Assembly (NCBI RefSeq): GCF_002099425.1
Contig: NW_018343987.1
Coordinates: 13,765,501 to 13,829,500 of the forward strand
DNA: 64,000 nt
Source of the DNA: Phascolarctos cinereus
Taxonomy: Eukaryota > Chordata > Mammalia > Diprotodontia > Phascolarctidae
Reading direction: 5' to 3'
A program made the position numbers and the translations under genes. Of this stretch, positions 1 to 9,700 are shown in pieces. The notes beneath the pieces were generated by a model. The model was not told the origin of the DNA. It made no database searches and saw only the letters and a program-made list of their open reading frames with translations. Positions within the stretch are counted from its first letter, which is position 1. Each line of letters opens with the position of its first letter.

Positions 1-830
1 CCAAACAAATACTTAAGCATGTTGCATCTATTCTTAGTCAACAAGCTTTTACTAAGCCCTACTATGTGCCAGACAAGGTGTTAAGCTCTGGAGATACAAA
101 AAGAAAGAAAAGACAGTATGGGGGAGACAACATCTAAATGCAAGGTACATGCAAGATATTTACGTAATAGGTGAAAGGTGGTCTAAGAGGGGGAGGCATG
201 AGCAGCTGAGGGACACCTTGAAAGACTTCCAGCAGAAAGTGGGATTTGAGTTGTCTTGAAGGAAGCCAGGGAAACTTAAGAGGCAGAGGTGAGAGGGTAG
301 AGCATTCCAGGTGTAGGGGCAGTCAGTGCAAAGGCATGTGTATAGGATGTGTGTTTGTGTTCAAGGTACTGCAGGTAAGCTAGCATTGCTGGATCAGAGA
401 GGGTGGGGAGGGAATTAAGGAGATTGGGAAGGGATATGAAGAGCTTTAAATGTCATATAGAGGCTTTATATTTGGTCCTGGCGGTAATAGGGAGCCATGG
501 GAGGTCACTGAGTGGAGGAGGGGAGTGATACGGTCAGGAAAAGATGGATCAGAATAGGGAGAGACTTTGAGGCCACAAGACCATTTAGAAGGCTAGTGTT
601 GTAATCCAGGTGAGAGGTGATGGGGGCCTAGGGTGGTGGCTGTGTGAGTGGAGAGCAGGGGACTAATACAAGAGATGTTGAGAAGATTTGGCAACTAATT
701 GGATATAGTAAGACGAGAGTGAAGAATGGAGGGACGACAGCAAGGTTGTGGGCATTAGGGACTGGGGGGATGTCAAGGTGCCCCCGATAGGGGAGGTGGG
801 TAGAAGAAGGGTTTTAGGGAAAAGATAATA
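1..830 (-). repeat. L2 LINE 3' region, reverse orientation
   Basis: Read on the + strand, this is the reverse complement of the 3' part of a mammalian L2 element. It shows the 'tgtgccagacaaggtgtta' block, the 'gagcattccaggtg' block, the 'gggagccatgggaggtcact' block and the 'gtaatccaggtgagaggtga' block, in the order expected of an inverted L2. It is old and diverged, with no usable reading frame. It runs off the left edge of the window. It lies upstream of TMPRSS5. Confidence 0.75.
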
Positions 831-834
831 TATA

Positions 835-1045
835 CTTTTTTGGAAGAGGAATTTTATATAGCACCTACTATTTGCCGGGCACTATGCTAAACTCTTTTAC
901 AAATATAGTATCTCATTTGCGCCTAACAAGAACCCTGTGAGGTGCTATTATTATTCCCCATTTTATAATTGAGGAAACTGAGGCAAGCAGAGGTTAAATG
1001 ACTCAGGGTTGCACAGCTAGTAAGTGTCTAGGGTGGGATTTGAAC
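835..1045 (-). repeat. MIR-type CORE-SINE, reverse
   Basis: The phrases 'cctactatttgccgggcac', 'gaggaaactgaggcaagca', 'gcacagctagtaagtgtct' and 'tttgaactcagg' are the reverse complement of a MIR/CORE-SINE body. The many copies of this pattern in the window show a heavy CORE-SINE load, as expected in a marsupial. Confidence 0.8.
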
Positions 1046-1107
1046 TCAGGAGTTTGAAATGCCTGTAGGATATTTTGAGATGTCAGAGTTGGTGGTAGGT
1101 GGGACTG

Positions 1108-1262
1108 GAGCTCAAGAGAGAGGAAGGAATGGATATACATACGTGTGTGTGTGTGTATGTGTGCGCACGCACGCGCATGTGTGTGTGTATACATATATAT
1201 CTATATATCTATATATGTCCATTCCTAGCCTCTTTCTTGAGCTCTGTATACATGTGTGTGTG

Positions 1263-1293
<31 letters not shown>

Positions 1294-1310
1294 ACATACA
1301 CATACGTATA
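1108..1310. repeat. (TG)n/(TA)n repeat inside a 33-bp inverted repeat
   Basis: Alternating purine-pyrimidine DNA (TG, CG, TA steps, including 'gtgcgcacgcacgcgcatgt') is bracketed by two arms that are close reverse complements, at 1108-1140 and 1211-1244. Both arms contain GAGCTCAAGA and GGAATGGA when read outward in. A second TG/TA run follows at 1250-1310. Short reading frames here are artefacts of the repeat. Confidence 0.8.
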
Positions 1311-1399
1311 TCATCTGCATAGTTATTTGATATTACATTCATCCCAATTTCTTGGGCCCCTTTCTCTCATCTATGAAATGGGGGTGGTTATATTTACTC

Positions 1400-1800
1400 A
1401 TAATAACAGAATCACTGAGGGGCTGACGAGGACACCAAGAGAGAGAATTAGGAAATCTTGGTTTAAATTCCAGCTCTGCCACTTATCAGCTGTGCGATCT
1501 TGGGTAAGTCAGTTGCTGTCAGCCTTGGGAACTGGCAGGTTCTCCTTCACTGGGGGGTTTTAAGCCAGACCTGGATGACTATCTGCCAGGGAAGTAGAAG
1601 GGCTTCTCATAGAGGTTCAGTTTGGACTAGATGACCCCGAAGGCCCCTTCCACCTGTGATATCTGTGAGTGCATGACTGACCTTTGGGCTTCAGCTCCCT
1701 CATCTGTAAAGTGAGCGTTGGAAAGGGGGCCAATTACACTAGAAGGTCACTGAGATGAGTCTCTTTTGACTCTAAAATCCTGTGATTCGAGGTATCCTGT
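1400..1800 (+). repeat. MIR fragment with a CR1/L3 3' end inside it
   Basis: MIR-like sequence runs from about 1420 to 1512 ('cttatcagctgtgcgatctt') and resumes near 1676 ('cagctccctcatctgtaaag'). Between them, 1535-1665 reads like the 3' end of a CR1/L3 LINE: 'cagacctggatgactatct', then 'ttggactagatgaccc' and 'ggccccttccacctg'. The simplest reading is a CR1 fragment lodged in a MIR, though an older overlap of the two families is possible. Confidence 0.55.
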
Positions 1801-2580
1801 AATGATCAGAGTTAGGCTGGCTCTAATTGCTCAGGATGTCCCAGTCCTCTTTAGAAATGGCTTTCTGTTTCACTGGTTATTAACTCCTCAGCAGACCTAT
1901 CAGTCACTTACTATTTGCTAGGAGTTGAATTCTGGGCTGAGGATATGAATTCTAGCAAAAAGATAACTACTATCTTCAAGAAGTTTACATTCTGATGAGG
2001 GAAGATAACATATAACAGGAAAAAAAACAGGGGGAGTGAGTGAGGTGGGAGACATGGGGAAATGGTGGCAAAATTCAGAGAATGAGAGAGAAACGGCTGG
2101 CTTGGGCCATCTCTCAAAACGACCATCCGGAAATTGCTATAATCTCATTGTAGTAGTTCTATATATTTTTCCTGCCTCCTAAGAATAGAGAACTAAATAT
2201 GCATGTGTTTGAGTGGAAAATAGGGAGAAGGGAAGGTAAGAATAAGGGTCAGAAATCTGTTCACTGATCACTCAGATGACAAACATTTAGTATCCTCTCT
2301 GCGCTGGGTAGAGTGGTGTTCATATAGCACAAGGCCTTGGAGTCAGATAGATCTGGGTTCAGGTCCTGCCTCTGACATGGGTACTGCTTGCATGAGTCAG
2401 GGCAAATTACTTAACCCCATCAGTGATCCAGGTGACCCTCTAAGACTCTAAGCTGTGGACCCAACGCTGATCTGCCAGGGTAGAACCAACGTCCTCACTG
2501 GCAGCTCCTCACCATGCTGATGAGGCCAGAGCACTGTTCTGTGCCATCAGCATTCTCCTTCTGCCCTGCTCCTTCCCCTC
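1801..2580. other. Intergenic DNA with weak MIR remnant
   Basis: No gene is seen. A diverged forward MIR-like stretch lies at about 2310-2440 ('ccttggagtcagatagatct', then 'cagggcaaattacttaaccc'). The remainder is anonymous single-copy-looking DNA. Confidence 0.5.
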
Positions 2581-2589
2581 CAAAAAAAA

Positions 2590-2770
2590 AAAAAAAACAA
2601 TAGCAGTCAACATTTTATATATCACTCTAAGGTCTGCAAAGCACTTTATATGTATGATCTCATTTGATCCTCGTAACAACCCTGTGAAGTAGGTGCTATT
2701 ATTATACCCATTTGGCAGATGTGGAAACCGAGGCTTAGAAGTTTAACTATTAGGAGATAATGAATAATGG
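2590..2770 (-). repeat. MIR-type CORE-SINE, reverse
   Basis: 'tctcatttgatcctcgtaac', 'aggtgctattattataccca' and 'gatgtggaaaccgaggct' are the reverse-oriented 3' half of a MIR-type SINE, preceded by an A-rich run at 2581-2597. Confidence 0.75.
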
Positions 2771-2779
2771 CTCCCATTA

Positions 2780-3590
2780 TACAAGTTTTACAAAGAGTTT
2801 TCTTCAACAGCCTTTCAAGTTAAATAGTGCAGATGTTAACACACATCACCCCATTTTAAAGATGATAGAGCTAGGGCTCAAGGAAGTTAAATTTTATGTT
2901 CACCTAATACATTAGTGTTTAGTTGGGATGAGTGTAAGACCTCCCCTGAGCCTGTGAAGGCAGGAAAGGATTGGAAAGACAGATTTTAGATGACAGGCAT
3001 CAGTTAGTCCAGCTCCCATCCCATCTGTCTTTTCACTTTCTCTGGGTCAGTTCCATAGGCCCAAAGAAATCACCTAACATTTGTGCTCACCAGGCCCAGC
3101 TGCGGTTCAGATGGTGTTCCCTGAATCTCAGACAGTACTGATGCTCAGTTCAGGGAGAACCCTTCCTCCCTATGAGCGTGGGGGCATCTGAATTCCCTCC
3201 ATCATCACCCACATATTATGACAGCTCCACCTTCACTGGGGAATGGCGATCCAGATAGAGAGCCGGTGAAGCCTAGAAAGAAACCTAGAAGCCTAACTCA
3301 GAAACATGTCAACAAATGCTAATATTGCCTTCGCTCCATCTCCAGACAGGCGTCATTTAGAAGGGAAAATTTGCCCAGCGCACTCAAAGACTACACACTT
3401 TTTGGCATGAGGGACCGAATGCTAGGCAACAGTCCACTAGCCATCCCCCAGCACCCTCCCCTGTGCCTGCTCTTCACTCCCCACCCCCCAATATTCTTCT
3501 CTGTTTCCAGGCATCCAATTAGCATCTGGAAGGGTGGTGATCATGGCCAACCCAGCCCTCCTTCCCCCTTGTTGGCACAGCAGCCCAGCT
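2780..3590. other. Upstream flank of TMPRSS5
   Basis: No coding signal is convincing. A short SINE-like remnant is at 2830-2895. From 3300 the sequence lacks obvious repeats. It contains pyrimidine-rich runs (3430-3520) and no clear TATA box, so any TMPRSS5 promoter here would be TATA-less. A CpG island is not visible. Confidence 0.4.
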
Positions 3591-3599
3591 GAAGGCCCA

Positions 3600-3785
3600 T
3601 CTGGGAGGGAGGTCCTGGGGATCTAGGGAGGGTGGCAGATAAGAGAGGCTGAGAGCTAGCAGTCCAGCCCAACTGAGGATTCGATGTACCTGAGCAGCTA
3701 GCAGCTCCCGGGAAGCAGAAGACAAGTCCTGCCGTGGCAGATCCTGAAGCCTAAGCATTGAGTGTTAACTGTCCTCTCTCACATG
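3600..3785 (+). promoter_or_regulatory. TMPRSS5: Proposed 5'UTR and first exon of TMPRSS5
   Basis: This stretch ends in ATG followed directly by the donor gtaagg, so the start codon is the last codon of exon 1. The 5' boundary is a guess because no TATA or initiator was recognised. A short upstream frame (ATG at 3684, stop ending at 3701) would lie in the leader if transcription starts before it. A GATA-like core is at about 3638. The exon call rests on phase: ATG joined to the exon at 7976 gives an N-terminus that aligns with human TMPRSS5. Confidence 0.55.
3783..3785 (+). CDS. TMPRSS5: TMPRSS5 coding exon 1 (start codon only)
   Basis: ATG followed by gtaagg, a strong donor in phase 0. Joined to exon 2 it gives M-N-V-N-L-G-D-Q, which aligns with human M-S-L-M-L-D-D-Q. 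No other in-frame ATG lies at the start of exon 2, which supports this placement. Confidence 0.7.
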
Positions 3786-6700
3786 GTAAGGTCTGATCTG
3801 TTTATCCTTTCTCCCCTTGCCTTGCCCTCTCTATTTGTTTCAGAGTTGGTGGGGGAGGCTCCCCAAGTAGCTCCAGGGATGGGGCTGAAGCTGGCACTCT
3901 TTGCCTTCTGAGGTTTGGTATAGTCAGGCCCCCAGCCCTAATACAGCTCCACAGTCCTCCCTCACTTACTTGGTAATTTAATCTCTCTTAAGACCTGATA
4001 AGACAGTCTCATAAAGTCAGGCCCTGGGAATTCTCTTTAAAAATCAGATTTCCCCACACCCATCAATGTCCAGTGTGATGCAGTGGATGGAACACTGGGT
4101 TTGGAGTATGAGGTCTTTTTCAACGTTAAAGTGCTACAATTAACTCTATTTTACAGATGTGGAAACTTAGGCAGATGGAAGTTAAGTGACTTGCCCAGGG
4201 TCACACAGCTAGTCAGTGTCTAAGGCTGGATTTGCATTCAGGTGTTCCTGACTCCAGGCCCAACACTCCACACACTGTGCCATTTGGTTGCTTTATCTTT
4301 CCACAGGAGCGGATTTCATTTCTCCCCCATTTGTGTTGATCCTTTTCACAGGTCTCCCAAGAGCATTTCAAGGGGCCATTTATAGGCTATTGACCTGAAC
4401 AAGGCTGATGAGAGACAGACATTTCCACAGATCTACTTGCTTCTTCCTCCTCAATCAGATGGAGGTTATCGTTCTAAAATTCAAAGATGGAACAGAGCTG
4501 TGAAGTCAGAAGGCAAAACTAGGGAAGATGTTTCTAAAAACAAACAATGCTATTCAGTAGTGGGTGGGAAAGGTGCTATTGGACTGGAGAAAGACCAACA
4601 TTGTGATTAAAAACAAAAACAACAAAACAAAAAACGAGTGGAGTCTGCAAACCATAGGCCAGGGAACTTGATTTTGATTCCTGGCAAAATCATAGACAAT
4701 ATTCTTTAAGGCATAGCTACCATAGACTTTTAGGGTAGGAAGGGACCTTGGCAGCCATCCAGTTCAACCTATGCCTGAAAAAGATAGACAACAACAACCC
4801 CATGAACTCCAGGCCCTGGTTGTCGACCTTCAGTGAGGGGGAAGCCACTACCTCCCTGTAATTTGGGAAATTGTCCTTATATCAAGCCTAAGTTTGCCTT
4901 TTTCAACCCTTCTACCCATTTTTCTCAGTTCTGCCCTTTGGCCAAATAGAATAATCTAACCCCTCTTCCATACGACAGCCTGTTACACATATGATTTATT
5001 TATTTTTAACCTTCATTTTTAAAAACTGAATTCTAAATTCTCTCCCTCTCTCCTGGCCCTCCCCCACCCATTGAGAAGCCAAGTAATATATCAATCCTGC
5101 AGAACATGTAGCTTACATGACAGTCTTTGCGATTGTTAAAGACAGATTATCACGTGTCCCCTCAGCCTTCTCCAGGCTAAACATTCCCAGTTCCTCCACC
5201 TGGTTCTGACATGGGATGGACTCAAGGCTCTTCACCACCCACATTGCTCTCCTCTAGACCCTCTCTAGCTTATCAGTGTAGTTTCTTTCTCTGAGCATGG
5301 CAGAGTACAATCCTTATTGAATCCTTGCTCCAAGAAGCTTTGCCTCTCCTAATGTGGGCTCCTGGGTCTGTTCAGGGAAACTGGCATTCTAGGTTTACAA
5401 TAAGGGGAAACTTCCCCCCCCCCAAAAAAAAAACCCTTTTATATATGCCAGCAGCTCCCATCTGTAGGAAGCCCCATCTACTCAGCCAAATTCATGGCTG
5501 CCTGCCATATCACTCTGCTGACTCAAAACTGGTTGACCACTAGGAGCCCTAGATCTTTTTCCAGACAACTTGTTCTCCAGCCATGCCTTTCCCATTCCAT
5601 ACTTGTAAAATCCATTTCTTGAAAGCGAGTGTAAGATTTTACATGTATCCCTATTACATTTCATCTTATTAGGTTTAGCCCAATTTTCTAGCTTGGCAAG
5701 ATCTTTTTTTGGGGGGTTCTGATTGTCATCCATGCTTATCATCCATGCTTCCCAGGTTTGTATCATCCACCGCTATGATCATCCAGGTATCTATTCCTCT
5801 CTCCATATGATTGATGAAAGTGTTAATAGCGGAGAAGGAAGCAGTGATCATAAAGGGCCAGACCGGGTCCTATTTCTTTCTCTCTTCCCCCTTCCCTTTA
5901 GACCCCCTCTAATCCAGTTCTCTCTGGGCAGCCGCTGTGCTTAAGGCACATTAGTAACCATCTCAACTCCTCCGGGCCTGGCTAGAGGCAGGTGTCTGGA
6001 CCCGTCCCAGCTCTAAGCAGACCCCCTCTGGTGTCAGCCCCCTCTAATCGGCAGGCACAGGGGCTTTCTCTTCCTGTTCCGGAATCCCAGGCCCCCTGCT
6101 GGGCTTGTCCCTTGACAAGGGGGAGGGGATGCCTGTCCCTAGCTCTGTGCTCATTGGCAGAGAAGGGATGACGGACATGCCCTGAGCCCCTCCCAGCCCA
6201 GGGGCTGGCTCCTCCCCCTGCCTCAGACCCTCTGGGGGATGCCTGTGCTGGGCCTGTGCTTCTGGATCTGTTAAGGGAAACTGGCATTCCGGGTTTACAA
6301 CGAGGGGAACCTCCCCCAAAAAACTTTATATGTGCCTTGATAAGAGGAACGGCTTCCATCCATGGACAGAAGAGAAGGGTCTGAGAGTGGCGGAGGCCTG
6401 GCCATGTTTGTGGGCAGAGAGGATGGAGGCAGGGGAGAGAAGAGATTGACAGAACCAGAGAAGGTGGGAGGGGCTGGGTAACCTGGGGAGAGGTAAACTC
6501 CAAGGTGGGCCATACGCCCCCTAGGGGGTGCTGGAACGATCCAGGGGGGTGGTAGTAGCCTGGGGGCAATTGAGGGCATTGAATAAAAATAAGGGGGTGG
6601 TGGAAGCAGAGAGAAAGAGATCAGAAAATTTTGAAAAACCAGTTGAACATGTTTCATCTGTTGTGTAACAGAGTTAAAGTTGTAGTGATTACATTATTTT

Positions 6701-9700
6701 CCTAATGAACACACAAAAGGCAAGCCATAACTGATCAGTGGTCAAGTCTGCTGACGGGTCTTAACAAGCAAGTGTTGGCAGGCGAGCATGTCCTATGGTT
6801 TCAAGAAGTCCAGCATGCACCAACAAGCATATGTGGGTGTAATGACTTGTTTATAATACCATACTATACAGTTATGTGATGCAATGTTGCATCATCAAAA
6901 TTTTGGTGCAGGGAAAACCCCCCACAAATTTTCAATAAATTATTAAATTTATTCAATTATTAAATTAATTATTAAATTTAAGGTGTCACATAAAAATATT
7001 TTATATATTTTTGAAATGACTCACCTTTCAAAAAATCCCATTAAAGGTTTTAAGAAAGTAGATTCCAGGAGGGCGCTAAGGAATTTTTTTTTTTAAAGGG
7101 GGAAGTAGGCCAAATAAGTTTGGGAACCTCTGGTCTAGTGAATGGGTGAGGTTACAGACAAATGCTGGGGTGGAGAAGAGGGAGGGTAAAGAGTTATATG
7201 ATGCACAGACTGGACATATTCCCAAGACCAGGCGGTCAAGCCATCCGCTAAGAGTGAGGGGCACAGAGTGGGGCTGGGGACTCAGGGATGGGGGAAAATG
7301 TTTGGAGCAGCTGCTGTGGTGAATGAGACATGAAGAAAACGATCACCAAACAACAGCTTTGGGGGCTTTGGACACTCCCTGGGGTTCTTGACTTGGAGGG
7401 GGGGGTTTGAAGTTATTTTTGAAAATATTTTGATAATTGTATTTCAAGAATGTTATATCTGAGGCAGCTACATGAAGCATTGGACCCAGAGTCACAAAGA
7501 CCTGAATTCAAATCCATCCTCTGACACTTACTAGCTATGTGACTCTGGGCAAGTCACTTAACCTCTGTCTGCTCAGTTTTCTCATCTGTAAAATGGGGTT
7601 AGTAATAGCACCTCATGGGATGGTTGTGAGAATCAATGAGATAATATTTGTAGAGCATTTTGCAAACCTTAAAGCACTATTTACTAATTATTGTTAACAT
7701 ATTATATTTATTGAATATTTATAATATATTTACATATTATAGGTTACATTTATATTTCACTATATTATTATGAACATTATTAGCAATTATTATCAATATA
7801 ATTGGTTTCCTTTGTAACCCTCCATATTTTATTTTATAAATTGAAAAATATTTTTCTGAGAAGAAGCCCATATATAGAGGCTTCACCAGACTGCCAAAAA
7901 TGTCAAGAGTAAGAGTCTGAGGCTGATAATGGAGGGAGGGAGTTCTATGTATCTTTAATTTATTTTTCTTCCTAGAACGTGAATCTGGGTGACCAGCATG
8001 ATTTGGAAGGGCATCCTGGAGGGGAGGCCAGCCTGGTGCCGGGAAGCCCTGGACAGGAGGCTGAAGGATGGCCAGAGATAGTCGAGTACCAGGAAGAATT
8101 CAGTGAGGACAGGGCTGGGGAGGACAGTGGGAAATTCGAGGAGCACACCATTGGAAGGAGGCCTGAGGGGTAGAGGAGGGTGGCGGGTCTGCATAACATG
8201 CTGGCCATTCTTTTCTGACCTGACAACTGTCAGGGATTAGACTAGAATAGTCTGTGGGCTATTCAGATCTTTCAGGTTTCCATCTCCCCTCTTCCTCCAT
8301 AATGGCTTTTTAAAATTCATAAAGCACTTCCATCCAATTAAGCAAACATTAAGCAATTACTGTGTGAAAATCAACATGCTAGGTGCTGGTGGTACAGAGT
8401 CAAAAATGAAATAATGCCTGCCTTCAAGAAACTTGCATTCTGATTGGAAAAAGTAACATGCACACACACAAAACGCTAAATAGAAAGAGGAAATGCCAGG
8501 CAATTTGGGAGTTCTAAGAGCTGAAGGGGGTGCCTTCAGGCAGAGGCACAGGGAAATAGCAAGTGACTAAGTTGGGGCATAGGTCACATGAGGAAAAATA
8601 GTGTGAAATTAGCTTAGAAAGATTGGCTGGAGTCGGACTGTGAGGGGCTTTAAACGCCAAACAGAAGTTTCTGTATTTTTATTCCAGAGGTGATAGTGAC
8701 ACACAGATACTTCTCCAGTATGGGAGTGACATAGTCGATGTCAATTTGGCATCTGTGTGGAGAATGGATCGATAAGGGAGGAGCTTATGTCAGGGAAATC
8801 ATTAGAGGCTATTGCAACAGTTTGGGAGGGAGAGGTGATGACAGCTTGAACTCAGGTGGGAGCCCTGTGAGCAGGGAACAGATAGGAGACCAATTGTAAA
8901 AGCAGGGTTGACGAGGCTGGTCTGACTGTGTAGTGGAAGGGCAGAATGAGAAGAGTCAGTGGAGACTTGGACGTTTCAAAGTTGAGTGTTTGGAAAAAGG
9001 GTGGTGACCGCAACAGAAACAGGAGAGTTAGAAAAAGGGGAAGAAAGATCATGACTTCTGTTTTGCATATGTTGAGTGTGGATGCCTCTGGGACATCCAG
9101 GTGGAGTTGGTAATGGGAGACTGAAACTGAGGAGAGAGGTGAGGGCCAGGTATCTAGATCTGGAAGTCCTGTGAACCCATGGGAGGAATGAAATCACCAA
9201 AAGAGAGAAGATAGAGAGAAGAGAAGGGCAGGGCAGGACAGAGTCCTAGCTTATACACATGCAAAGGGCCATTATATCCTATTATATACATTATCTTGCT
9301 TGAGTCTCACAACCCTGTGAGATAGGTAATTCAGGTAATATTGTGACCGTTTTACACATGAGGAAACCAAAGTTCAGATAGATTAAATGCCATCCCATTT
9401 CTTTGTTCATTCACATCTCCTCCCCCTTTTAGTCTACTTTTCCTATTCTTCCTATTCCTGACATGGAAGGAGAGGAAGCTCCCTTGTCCAGTTTGCTTAG
9501 AAGAGGGACAACTGAGTTTCCTCTCTTTTCCCATTTCATCTATTCCTGGGACATGACAGAGGGGCACCTGCAAGGTTACTTGCTTAAGGCCCCACTGGGG
9601 GGATTGGGCTGTCAGGGTTCTGGGGTCCCAGGTTCTCTCTGCTCCTTTTTACAGACTCCCCTGATGGTCGCAGGACCCTTCCAAGGTGGGGAAGGCGTGG

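Larger units (their letters stand above)
4700..5870 (-). repeat. CR1/L3-type LINE remnant, reverse, interrupted
   Basis: 'ggaagggaccttggcagcc', then 'cactacctccctgtaat', 'cccctcagccttctccaggc' and 'gattgatgaaagtgttaata' follow the order of an inverted CR1-type 3' region. It is interrupted at about 4985-5130 by an L1-like 3' scrap and at about 5355-5475 by the ~100 bp sequence described separately. No usable frame remains. Confidence 0.6.
3786..7975 (+). other. TMPRSS5 intron 1, repeat-rich
   Basis: This 4.2 kb intron holds, in order, a reverse SINE, a CR1/L3 LINE with an L1 scrap inside it, a GC-rich block flanked by two copies of a ~100 bp sequence, a hAT-type element and a second DNA-transposon remnant with a SINE in it. 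Each has its own entry. Reading frames here are not genes. Confidence 0.7.
8103..9654 (+). other. TMPRSS5 intron 2
   Basis: Contains an inverted L2 (about 8330-9240) and a reverse MIR (about 9250-9400); the last 250 bases before exon 3 show no repeat I recognise. Confidence 0.65.

Noticed and set aside
5982-6657. Minus-strand frames of up to 195 residues in intron 1
   Set aside because: Located in a GC-rich block and a hAT element, with no domain and no splice or start context.
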